The position numbers were made by a program, and so were the translations under genes. From the NCBI RefSeq assembly GCF_017876535.1, contig NZ_JAGIOF010000001.1:1798001-1862000 (forward strand): DNA of 64,000 bases, written 5' to 3'. The notes under the pieces were generated by a model. That model saw only the letters and a program-made list of their open reading frames with translations. It was not told where the DNA came from and did not search any database. Positions 8,802 through 17,491 of this stretch are shown here, piece by piece. The DNA is from Paeniglutamicibacter kerguelensis (GTDB lineage Bacteria; Actinomycetota; Actinomycetes; Actinomycetales; Micrococcaceae). Position 1 is the first letter of the stretch. Every line of letters begins with the position of its first letter.

Positions 8802-9671
8802 TTACAGCCCTGGATTGATTCCTGCTTCGACCCTCGCCAGCACCTCACGGTAGGCCAGCTGGCCCAGGCCGACCTGGTCGATCTCGTCCCAGCTTCGCGG
8901 TACTGCCACCGTCGGGAGCATCCTGCCTCGCAAGGAGTACGGGGCAACCGTCGTTTTTCCCGGCCAGTTCTGGCTCCAATCGATGAACACCTTCCCGCGA
9001 CGCAGCTCCTTGCCCATACGGCTGACCACCATCTCCGGGTGATCGTGTTCGATCGACAACGCGAGTTCATGCGCCAGGTCTGCGGCCTCGCCCGAGGTCT
9101 TTTGCCCGTCTAACCGGGCGTACACGTGCATCCCCTTGCTTCCGCTGGTAACGGGAAGCGAATCGAAGCCAATTTGGGCCAGGGCGACGCGGACAAGAAG
9201 CGCCACAGCGGCGCATTCGGACAATCCAGTTCCCTCCCCCGGGTCCAGGTCGAGCACCAGCCGGTCCGGGTTTTGGGGAACGCCGTCGGAGGCAAGCTTC
9301 CATTGTGGAACGTGGATCTCGAGGGTCGCTGTCTGCGCCAACCACACCAACGTCCGTGCGTCGTTGACAAGAGGATAGATATTGTCGTGGTCCATGTGAT
9401 GCACTCTCTGGCGCTGCACCCACTCCGGGGTGGCTGCATCAAGATTCTTCTGGAAGAAGCTCTTGCCGGGGCATGCTTCCGTCCCCACGCCGTCCACCCA
9501 TCGCTTGCGGGTTGCGGGCCGGTTCTTAGCCCACGGAAGCAAAACTGGGGCAACCTGCAGGTAGTACATGGCCACGTCCAGCTTGGTGGTGCCGGATTCC
9601 GGATACAGAACTTTCCCGGGATTGGTAAGCCGGACCGTTGCACCATCAACCTCCAGTTCCTGCGCGCTCAT
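8802..9671 (-). CDS. stand-alone LigD-type polymerase/primase domain protein
   Basis: A 289-residue protein matching the polymerase (archaeo-eukaryotic primase) domain of bacterial NHEJ ligase D. Features include TNPGKVLYPESGTTKLDVA near the N-terminus, the catalytic LVLDLDPGEG acidic motif, SGSKGMHVYARL, and a late VFIDWSQNWPGKTTVAPYSLR. The start MSAQELEVDG at 9671 is chosen over 9794 because homology begins there. No nuclease or ligase domain follows and no Ku gene is nearby. It is either a natural single-domain PolDom or a remnant of a larger LigD. It probably adds ribonucleotides or fills gaps at DNA ends. Confidence 0.88.
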   Translation of the reverse strand: MSAQELEVDGATVRLTNPGKVLYPESGTTKLDVAMYYLQVAPVLLPWAKNRPATRKRWVDGVGTEACPGKSFFQKNLDAATPEWVQRQRVHHMDHDNIYPLVNDARTLVWLAQTATLEIHVPQWKLASDGVPQNPDRLVLDLDPGEGTGLSECAAVALLVRVALAQIGFDSLPVTSGSKGMHVYARLDGQKTSGEAADLAHELALSIEHDHPEMVVSRMGKELRRGKVFIDWSQNWPGKTTVAPYSLRGRMLPTVAVPRSWDEIDQVGLGQLAYREVLARVEAGINPGL

Positions 9672-9983
9672 GCTGAGCCCGGGCCTTGGCAGCGGATCAT
9701 GCTCTCGCCATCGCAGACACGGGTAGCGACGCTCTCCAGCCAGTAGGCATGTGCAACGCATGTTTGCTTGATGTGTCCCCGGAACCGTCCGCAACAGGGA
9801 CCGCGATCGGTCGTGGACCCGGAGCTACGCCGTCATTCATTCGACTTCCCTTTCACCGTCACCCATCGACTTTCCATGCTGGTGCAGGCACCAAGAGATG
9901 TCTAGAGCCGTACAAGCCCCGGGGGTCGGATTTAGCCGCCGAATGTACGCATCAAGTGGTTCAGTAGTTTCATTGACTTCCCT
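9672..9983. other. intergenic region with likely deletion junction
   Basis: About 310 bases between the PolDom start and the first recognisable residues of the ABC ATPase. The Walker A part expected before PGEVNLWANLTGG is absent here in all frames I read, so a deletion seems to have removed the 5' end of the ATPase gene. Confidence 0.5.
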
Positions 9984-10662
9984 ATGCCCAGAGCCGTTCC
10001 GGGGGAAGTGAACCTCTGGGCGAACCTCACCGGAGGGCAGGCCATCGACATCCTTGGCAACCTCCGCGGCGACGTGAACAGGCGACGCAGGGACCAGCTC
10101 CTGCAGCTCTTCGACCTCGATCCCGCGAAAAAGGCGCGCGCCTATTCCCAGGGAAACCGCCAGAAGGTCTCATTGGTCTCCGCGTTGGCTTCCGACGCGG
10201 AACTCCTGGTCCTCGACGAACCGACCATGGGTTTCGACCCGCTCATGGAAGCGGCGTTCAGGACCTGCATCTTGGAAGCCCGGGCCCAGGGACGCTCGGT
10301 GTTGCTCGCCAGCCACAGCTTTGCCGAGGCGGAAAGCCTCTGCGACACCGTGACCATCATTCAACGCGGCAGGACGGTGGAGTCGGGCAGGCTGGTTGGG
10401 CTTCCTCGCCTGCACCACACCGCCATTTCGGTGATCCTGGACGATCCCGAAAACCCTGGCGTCCATGCCGGGAGTGAACGACCTCGTCGTCGACGGCCAA
10501 CGCGCCACGCTGACCGTGGCCGATGCCGACCTGGGTGCGGTCCTGGCCGGTCTGGCGCTCTTGAGGCCGCGCAGGCTCGTCGCCACCCGACCGTCGCTCG
10601 AGGAGCTTTTCCTTAGGCAATGCCACACGGAGCCTGCCGCCGACCGGGCGGTCCTCCCATGA
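9984..10662 (+). pseudogene. ABC exporter ATP-binding protein, 5'-truncated and frameshifted
   Basis: The reading begins abruptly at MPRAVPGEVNLWANLTGG, which in intact relatives lies well after the Walker A P-loop; Walker A is missing. The signature region is YSQGNRQKVSLVSAL, and Walker B (ELLVLDEPTMGFDPL) and the switch His (VLLASHS) are present. Near 10447-10460 the frame shifts by one base: the true C-terminus continues in another frame as TLASMPGVNDLVVDGQ and PSLEELFLRQ. The TGA stop of that frame overlaps the permease ATG (ATGA at 10659), which confirms it. Without Walker A it could not hydrolyse ATP. Confidence 0.8.
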
Positions 10663-12173
10663 GAGTCCCCCGCTCCCCGGCATCGGCAGTAATGCCGCAC
10701 TCGTCGGCACATGGCCGGTCTTCCCGGGCCCGTTTCGAGGGGTTGCAGGACGTGATGCTCCTGGTTTTCCGCCACATCCGGTGGCGCCTGCTGGTGTGGG
10801 CGGTCGTGATCACGGGCATGATCCCCCTGGCGAACGAGTCACAACGCGCAACGTTTCCCACGCCCGGCGACCGTGAGGCCTACGCTGCCATCGCGAACAC
10901 CCCCTTGGTCGCCGCGCTCACGGGAACCCCGTATGCGGCGGACACCTTCGGCGGGATCCTGGTTCTCAAGATCTGGATGACGCTTGCGCTCACCCTGGTG
11001 TTGTCCACGGTCTTCCTGGTGACGCGCAATGGCCGTTCCGAGGAGGAAGCCGGGCGGACGGAATTACTGCGTGCCAACGTGCTGGGCCGCCACGCCTACA
11101 CCCTGGCAGGCTGGTTGGTGATCGCCGCCTACAACCTCTCGGTCGGCGCCCTGGCGGTCGGCATCGCCTACGTGCTTCGTGCCATCGGTGATCTGCAGGG
11201 CAACGGAACCACACCCGGATGGACCTCCCCGCTGTCCCCGAGCGGATGGGCCCAGCAGATGCGGGCGTTCGGGGAGAACCAGTGGTGGCCATTGGCTCCC
11301 CTGGTGCTGGGTGCGGTCCTGCTGCGTGGCATTGCCATGGCCGTCGAAGCCTGACGCGACCTTGGCACCGGGACGCTGCCGGAGCGGTCGGGGCCCGCAA
11401 CCGCCGACCGGTTCCTGACGACGCCATTCGGTCTGGCCCTGCGGCTGCAACGCGGGCAGCTCGTCGCGTGGTTCGCCACCGTGCTGGTCATGGCCTTGAT
11501 GTACGGATCGGCGGCATCGGCCATGGCGGGCCTGCTTGGATCCAACACGGTGTTCATCGCCTTGGTCGGCGGGCACGGAGCCGCGACCACGAGCGGCGTA
11601 ATCGGGTTCTTGTTGATGTTAAACGCGATCGCCGTGAACGCATTCGTGGTCGAGAGTGCATTGCAGCTGGGAACCGAGGAAGCCTCCGGGAGGGCCGAGT
11701 CCCAGCTCGCGGGGAGTGTATCCCGATTTCGGTGGGCTTGGGGACGACTCCTGGTGACGGTCATCGGCTCCGCCCTGCTGCTGGCGGTCGGAGGCACCCT
11801 GATGGGAGCGGCCTACGGCTCCTCGCGGTCCGACGCCTCGCAAGTGTGGGTGCTCACTGGGGCATCTCTGCTCTACTGGCCCGGCGTCATGGTGACGGCG
11901 GGCGTCGTCGTCCTGTTGATTAGCCTGGCTCCGCACCAAGCCTCCGCACTGTCGTGGTGCTATTTTGGCGTCTTGTCCGTCATCAGTCTGTTCGGGGCGC
12001 TGTTCGGACTCCCCCACCTGACAACACACAACGCACCTTTCACGGGAATGTCGATCTTCCCGGCAGATTCCTTTACGATTCTCCCCCTCGCGGCCGCGAC
12101 CGCGATCGCCGTCGTGTTGTGGGCAATCGGGCTTGTGCGGTTCACCAGGCGCGACCTCGCCCCTGGCACCTAG
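10659..12173 (+). pseudogene. ABC exporter permease, interrupted by an in-frame stop
   Basis: A polytopic exporter permease with roughly 500 codons and about 12 membrane helices. It starts at the ATG overlapping the ATPase stop. The first half runs to VLLRGIAMAVEA, then TGA at 11352-11354, then RDLGTGTLPERSGPATADRF in the same frame and on to the end at 12173. Relatives carry an Arg before RDLG, so TGA looks like a CGA-to-TGA change. A partial product from an internal start near 11490 is possible but would lack half the channel. With the broken ATPase it forms a dead exporter operon. Confidence 0.8.
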
Positions 12174-12292
12174 TGCGTGTCTTGTGGTTTCACTGAAACC
12201 TTGGGCCCCTCTATCGTGCAAACGAAGTGGCGGCTAGCTTGGGAAGCCCAACCACCTGAACATTGGAGAATTACACGGCACATGAACTCGGA

Positions 12293-12728
12293 ATGACGAA
12301 AATCATCGTGGGCGTAGACGGCTCGGAAGCTTCCCTCGAAGCGCTGCGAAAGGCCAGCTACCTCGCCGAGCCTTTGAACGCCCAAATCGAAGCAGTCGGT
12401 TGCTGGGAGTTCCCAAGGATGTATGACGGGTACTTGATGATGGGCATCGGGGGGCTTCAAGGAGAGCGTTGAGAAGGTGCTCAATCAGGCTGTGACAAGT
12501 GTTTTCGGATCAGCAACACCAAACAACGTCAAGATCAATCTTGTACAGGGAAACCCAAAAACCGCGCTCGTCAAGACCAGCAAGAATGCAGGCTTACTCA
12601 TCGTTGGCAGGCGAGGACACGGCGGATTGGGCGGGCTCCTTATTGGCTCGGTCAGCTCCTCCTGCATCGCACACGCCAAATGCCCCGTCCTGGTGGTTCA
12701 CGCACCGGAAGACGGTGAGAACGACTGA
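12293..12728 (+). pseudogene. universal stress protein, frameshifted in a G run
   Basis: The N-terminal part MTKIIVGVDGSEASLEALRK and the C-terminal part with the ATP-binding signature GRRGHGGLGGLLIGSVSSSC belong to one UspA-fold protein but lie in different frames. The break is at six G bases (12449-12454). With five, the protein reads GIGGFKESVEKVL without interruption, about 145 residues as expected for the family. It is therefore a recent one-base insertion or a sequencing error. UspA proteins bind ATP and support survival under stress. Confidence 0.82.
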
Positions 12729-13249
12729 ATATACCCGCAAGGCTTCATCTTGAGTTGGTTCAGCCCGATGGGTAAATCCACGGGACGGGACTTCATGCCC
12801 AAGTGCCTCCTGTGCGATTGGTTGATTCGACAACCTGCATCGGCGATTTCAGGGACCGCATTGCCGAGCCCGGCGGTTCGGGATCCCAGTCAAGGTGGCA
12901 TACTCATCGGTTGCAGTTTGGGGCAGAGCAGACCCTACTGGTGGCCTCCCAGTGCACACATCAGGAGGGTGCACCAGAACCAGCAAGCATGTGAGGCACA
13001 GTCCAACATTCGACCTACTCAGCCAGTTCTGGGCGGTGCACTGCCTCACGTGGGTGCCCGATTTCGGAATGGGTCAAATTGGAATGGTTTTAGCTCGGCC
13101 AACGCGGCCATGAATTCATCCACTTTGAGCCTGGTAAGGCACAGCCGTCGAAACGACTGCCACCAATCCCAACCACGGGAACACAGGTGGGCGGCCCCGA
13201 ACATTGAGAACCGCAAGGTGGCGGCGCTGTCTCGACCGTATGCTGAAGC
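12729..13249. other. intergenic region, no gene recognised
   Basis: About 520 bases. The long plus frame 12750-13295 has no ribosome site, a composition unlike neighbouring genes, and overlaps the channel gene start. Nothing else is recognised. Confidence 0.5.
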
Positions 13250-14143
13250 ATGGAATTCATTGACCTTGCGGGAACGATCGCCGGTGCAGGACTGATTCTG
13301 CTGATGGCCGTCGATGTCTTTCACACACTCCTCTATCCACACGGAACGGGTCCGGTCTGCAGAACGGTCATGCACGGACTCTGGCTACTTTTCAGACGAT
13401 TCAGCGGCCGGGCCTCCCCCATTGCCGCGCCTGTGGGCATGGCTGCCGTTATCGGAGCTTGGGCATCCTTGTCAATTATGGGATGGGCACTCATATACCT
13501 TCCGCATCTGCCGGCCGGATTCGTCTACGCCGACGGTGTGCCCCAACACGGCAACTTCACAGAAGCCATATACATCTCGATGGTCAGCCTGTCCACGGTC
13601 GGCTATGGCGAAATCGCCCCGGCCACGCCTCCACTCCGGTTCATCATGGCTGCCCAGGCAGTGACCGGGTTCGGACTGCTCACGGCCACGGTCTCCTGGA
13701 TTCTTCAGACGTACCCCGCGCTGAGCCGTCGCCGCGCCCTGGCCCACGACCTGAACTTGCTCAGGGAAGCGGCCGGCCCTCCGGGCGTCTTGTCATTGGA
13801 ACCCGGGCATGCCACCGCACTGCTCGAATCACTGGCCAGGAACGTTTCCACGGTCAGCATAGACCTGCTGGCATTCAATGAAACCTACTACTTCAATGAG
13901 GCAAAGCAACGAGGTTCGTTGCCCGCGACCGTTGCCTACGCACAGCAATTGGCCTCCGACGCAATCACCAGCGCAAACGCTGATCTCCGGTTCGCTGGTC
14001 GCATGCTGCATGCTTCGCTCGATGACCTGGCCGAAGTTCTTCGTGGGAAATTCGGCCACTCGGGCCCGACGTCATCCGCAGTGTTTCTAAGCTACGAGAC
14101 ACGCCATAGACACCGCCGAAATCCGGACAGCGAGACCAGCTAG
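13250..14143 (+). CDS. two-TM potassium channel family protein
   Basis: A 297-residue membrane protein. An N-terminal helix (LAGTIAGAGLILLMAVDVFH) and a second hydrophobic span precede a pore loop with the K+ selectivity filter STVGYGEI near residue 120 and an inner helix (FIMAAQAVTGFGLLTATVSW). The C-terminal 150 residues are soluble and mostly helical, with no recognisable RCK/TrkA-N nucleotide site. It is a probable K+ channel; the gating ligand is unknown. It is monocistronic and convergent with the metal ATPase. Confidence 0.87.
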   Translation: MEFIDLAGTIAGAGLILLMAVDVFHTLLYPHGTGPVCRTVMHGLWLLFRRFSGRASPIAAPVGMAAVIGAWASLSIMGWALIYLPHLPAGFVYADGVPQHGNFTEAIYISMVSLSTVGYGEIAPATPPLRFIMAAQAVTGFGLLTATVSWILQTYPALSRRRALAHDLNLLREAAGPPGVLSLEPGHATALLESLARNVSTVSIDLLAFNETYYFNEAKQRGSLPATVAYAQQLASDAITSANADLRFAGRMLHASLDDLAEVLRGKFGHSGPTSSAVFLSYETRHRHRRNPDSETS

Positions 14144-14459
14144 AAGAATTCCATGGTGGGAGTGGATGCTTCCCGGTCCGAAGCTCTTGATCCATGGTTT
14201 TTGTGAGGGCCTGGATTCGAGAATGAATTCAACGTGAACGGCGTACTGGAGCGATGATCTCGGTTAGTGGCGAACAAAGTTGAACAACACGCCACCGACA
14301 GGTGATTCGATGAGTCGAAGCCTTGGTGTTGGGGTCGTCGTCTTGGGCGGTGGGACAGAGTTCGCGATCTGATTTGCCGTGTCCCGTTGGCCACGGCCGA
14401 TGCACGAAAAATCCGGCCGGGCTCCCGTTCTGGGACAGTATGTGCCAGCGAATCCCGCA
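14144..14459. other. intergenic region between convergent genes
   Basis: About 315 bases. Only a weak 6-bp inverted repeat GTGGCG/CGCCAC (14267-14295) was seen. No gene or clear terminator. Confidence 0.45.
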
Positions 14460-16355
14460 TTACTCTGCAGGCCGATTGACGCCCGGAGCGACTGCTTCCC
14501 GACCTTGTGAGTGCGAACCTGGTCGAACTTCGAACTTTTGAGTGCCCTTCAGCGCGCGTAAGGCGTTGAATATGGTCAGCAGGTCAACGATCTCTTGGCT
14601 CAGGGCTCCAAGGATTGCCGGCAATACTCCGGTGGCGGCCACCAACATGAGCAGTACGGAGAGCACGATTCCAAGCCAAATGGATTGCACTGCGATGTGT
14701 ACGGTGTCTTTTCCAATGCGCACTGCCTGAGCCGCCTGGGAAATGCGCTCCGTCATGATGACCACGTCCGCGCTTTGTGAGGCAGCGGTGGACCCCCGCG
14801 CACCCATGGCAACACCAACCTCCGAAGCAGCCAGTACCGGGGCATCGTTGACTCCGTCGCCGACCATCATGACCGGGCGGCGTGTCAGCCCGCGCACAAA
14901 GTTGACTTTGTCCTCCGGCATGCATTCGGCGCGCACCCGAGTCAATCCCAGTTCGCCGGCAATGTGGTCGGCGGTCGCCTGCTGGTCTCCCGTGAGCATC
15001 AGCAGGTCTTGGATGCCCATGGAGCGTAGTTGCCACAGTGTTTCCGCGGCGTCTGGCCGTAACGCATCGGCCAACACCAGAACCCCGGCAAAGTGCCCGT
15101 CGACGGCGACATAGACCGAGGATTCACCCGAGGCAAGCTCGTAATGCCTCACGTCCGGGACGTGGGATTTGATCCATGCCGGCTTGCCCACCAATACCCT
15201 TCGTTTCCCCACCAACGCACTGACCCCATGGGTGGCCACCTCGCTGGCGTCCCGGACCGCGGAGATGGCCAGCGACCGGTCACTGGCGGCCGCCACGATC
15301 GAGGCCGCCAAGACGTGCGAGGAGTACTGTTCTGCTGCGGCGACCAGCGACAGCAATTCCTCTTCCCCCATTCCCTCGACCGGGTGGATCGAACGAAGCT
15401 GGGGTATGCCTTGGGTCAGGGTTCCGGTCTTGTCAAAGGCAACCGATTTCACGGCGGCAAGCCTCTCCAGTGTTCCGCCGTCCTTGACGATGACACCGGT
15501 GCGCGCTGCCCGGCTCATGCCTCCCATGAAGGCAACAGGTGCCGCGATGAGCAAGGGGCAAGGGGTCGCCACCACCAGCACCTCGGCAAAGCGCACCGGA
15601 TCGCCGCTGGCCCACCAGGCAGCACCCGCAATGACATAGGCGAGCATCGTGAAGGGAACGGCGTAGCGATCAGCCAGACGGACGACGGGGGCCCGCGAGG
15701 CAGCGGCTTCGGTGACCAGTTCGACAATTCGCGAGTATTGCGAGTCCGCAGCGGTCGCGCTGGCACGCAGTGTGATGGCGCGCGCCCCATTCACCGCCCC
15801 CGAGAGCAGGGATTCGCCGGCGATTTTATATACCGGCATCGATTCCCCGGTAAGTGAAGATTCGTCAAAAGAGCCCTCGGGGTCAAGGAGCACCCCGTCA
15901 ACCGGCAGGATTTCTCCGGGACGCACCAGCACCGCGTCCGCCACCATCAGTTCGGCCACCCGCACATCGTGAATGGTTCCGTCTGCTTCAACCCGGTGCG
16001 CCCATACCGGGACACGTTCCAGCAGCGATGACAGGGATTTCGTGGCGCGCATCTGCGCATAGTCCTCCAGGGCCTCGCCACCCGAGAGCATGAGGCAAAT
16101 GATGAGGGCCGCCAGGTATTCGCCCACCACGACGGTGGCCAGGATCGCGGTAAAGGCCAAGACATCAATTCCCCAATGGCCCCGGGCAATGTCCTTGGCC
16201 ATACCCCAGCCCAGGTGCACGGCCAGGCCCAGCGCAAAGGCACTGGCAACCAACTGCGCCAGCTGCCCCCACCCTGTACCCAACATGCCCAATGTGGCCA
16301 GCAGTACGATCAGCGTGACCACGACCACCGGGTATCTCTTGATCAATGGCAGCAT
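14460..16355 (-). CDS. heavy-metal translocating P1B-type ATPase
   Basis: A 631-residue metal-pumping ATPase. It has no N-terminal HMA metal-binding domain. The actuator motif is SLTGESMPVYK, the membrane metal site ATPCPLLIA (CPx type), the phosphorylation site DKTGTLTQ with Asp308, and the hinge MVGDGVNDAPVLA. The usual SxHP locus reads SSHVLAAS (HV, not HP), as in a subset of these ATPases. The start MLPLIKRYPVVVV at 16355 follows a purine-rich site; upstream codons in the same frame are not conserved-looking. Probably exports Cd/Zn/Co-type ions; the metal cannot be fixed from sequence. A palindrome lies upstream. Confidence 0.9.
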   Translation of the reverse strand: MLPLIKRYPVVVVTLIVLLATLGMLGTGWGQLAQLVASAFALGLAVHLGWGMAKDIARGHWGIDVLAFTAILATVVVGEYLAALIICLMLSGGEALEDYAQMRATKSLSSLLERVPVWAHRVEADGTIHDVRVAELMVADAVLVRPGEILPVDGVLLDPEGSFDESSLTGESMPVYKIAGESLLSGAVNGARAITLRASATAADSQYSRIVELVTEAAASRAPVVRLADRYAVPFTMLAYVIAGAAWWASGDPVRFAEVLVVATPCPLLIAAPVAFMGGMSRAARTGVIVKDGGTLERLAAVKSVAFDKTGTLTQGIPQLRSIHPVEGMGEEELLSLVAAAEQYSSHVLAASIVAAASDRSLAISAVRDASEVATHGVSALVGKRRVLVGKPAWIKSHVPDVRHYELASGESSVYVAVDGHFAGVLVLADALRPDAAETLWQLRSMGIQDLLMLTGDQQATADHIAGELGLTRVRAECMPEDKVNFVRGLTRRPVMMVGDGVNDAPVLAASEVGVAMGARGSTAASQSADVVIMTERISQAAQAVRIGKDTVHIAVQSIWLGIVLSVLLMLVAATGVLPAILGALSQEIVDLLTIFNALRALKGTQKFEVRPGSHSQGREAVAPGVNRPAE

Positions 16356-16866
16356 CGTTTTCCTTTCCCGGGGAACGCTACCTCCATACTCGGCCGAGAT
16401 TGGCTCCTCTGCTAGCATGGCAAGCCTTGCCATGGAGGCAGCGTGTTCCCCAGCGCTAGAGCCATCGCCAGAGGGATTCCCCAAGAAACTCCGCCAGCGC
16501 TGTCCGAACAACAAATTCACGGACATCGGAGTCGGGTGACAACAAAGAACCCTCAAAAGGACCGTTCAGAAACTGCCCTACCCCGGGCCGCGGGCACCAT
16601 GGGCCAAGTCGAAGCTGGGCGGGTTGCCGGTGGCACGCAGAGCCTGGGCGTCGCGGCCCTTCGGCGGCATGAAACGCTCGACACCGTCCCACGGACCATT
16701 GATCCCCGGTTCGAAGTCCACAGATTCACCAGATCCCGGCCCGAATCAAACCCGTCCGGGCACCCTGGAACAACGCTTGGCGGCGCGGTCCGGTAGCACA
16801 GTGATGCAGCCCCCTTCAGGAAAATGGCATCCCACCTGGCAGGGACTGCGCGACGGGCGCACCGCC
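16356..16866. other. intergenic region upstream of the metal ATPase
   Basis: About 510 bases holding the palindrome at 16416-16434 and otherwise no recognisable gene. No metal-sensing regulator gene is adjacent. Confidence 0.5.
16416..16434. promoter_or_regulatory. perfect 9-1-9 palindrome upstream of metal ATPase
   Basis: CATGGCAAG-C-CTTGCCATG, 61 bases before the ATPase start. Size and position fit an operator of a dimeric regulator such as an ArsR-type metal sensor; the binding protein is not in the window. Confidence 0.45.
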
Positions 16867-17357
16867 CTAAGAAAACAGTTGGATCGACGCGCGGAGGGTC
16901 CCCGCCGAGCGCTGGAGGAGTTCCTCTTCCCGGTCATCGAGGTGGGTGTCCAGCACCCGCCGGACACCGTCGGCCCCGACGATCGAGGGAACGCTGAGTG
17001 CCACGCCGTCGAAGCCCCGGTAGCCGTGCAGCATGCTGGAGACGGGAAGGATGCAGCGCTCGTCCTGCAGCACGGCTTCCACGATGCGCGCGCCCGAGAG
17101 ACCGATCGCGTAGTTCGTGGCCCCCTTGCCGGCGATGACCTTGTACGCCGCGTTGACGACGTCGTGTGTGAGGGTCTCGAGGCGTTCGCGCGGGAACAAC
17201 AGCGTCCCCGCATCATCCCTCCACTCCGAGAGCGGCGTCTGGCCGATGGTTGCGGTGGACCAGAGCGGGAACTCCGTGTCGCCGTGCTCGCCGACGATCA
17301 GTGCATGCACGCTCTGCGGGGCAACCTGGGCGACCTCCCGACAACCCGGCGCTGCGC
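16867..17357 (-). pseudogene. L-lactate dehydrogenase, C-terminal remnant
   Basis: About 160 residues match the catalytic half of L-lactate dehydrogenase, from VAPQSVHALIVGEHGDTEFP (the proton-relay His lies in GEHGD) through NAAYKVIAGKGATNYAIGLS to the normal C-terminus. The whole NAD-binding Rossmann half is missing: upstream of about 17357 the frame continues as unrelated sequence antisense to the next gene's promoter. It therefore cannot bind NAD and is a remnant left by deletion or insertion. Confidence 0.8.
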
Positions 17358-17491
17358 TCGCCGGGGTCCACGTGCCGGCGAGCGCTAACCCATCAAAACC
17401 GTTCAACGCTCTTGAATAACGGGCCTTCTCAGGGTTACTTTGATGCAGGCTTCGGTTCCCGCCGGGCCGCCAGTCGTACCCGGAGGCCTCA

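Noticed and set aside
12750..13295. 181-codon plus frame
   Set aside because: No ribosome site or homology, and it overlaps the start of the K+ channel gene.
14267..14295. Inverted repeat GTGGCG/CGCCAC
   Set aside because: Only 6-bp arms with a long loop; not above chance in GC-rich DNA.
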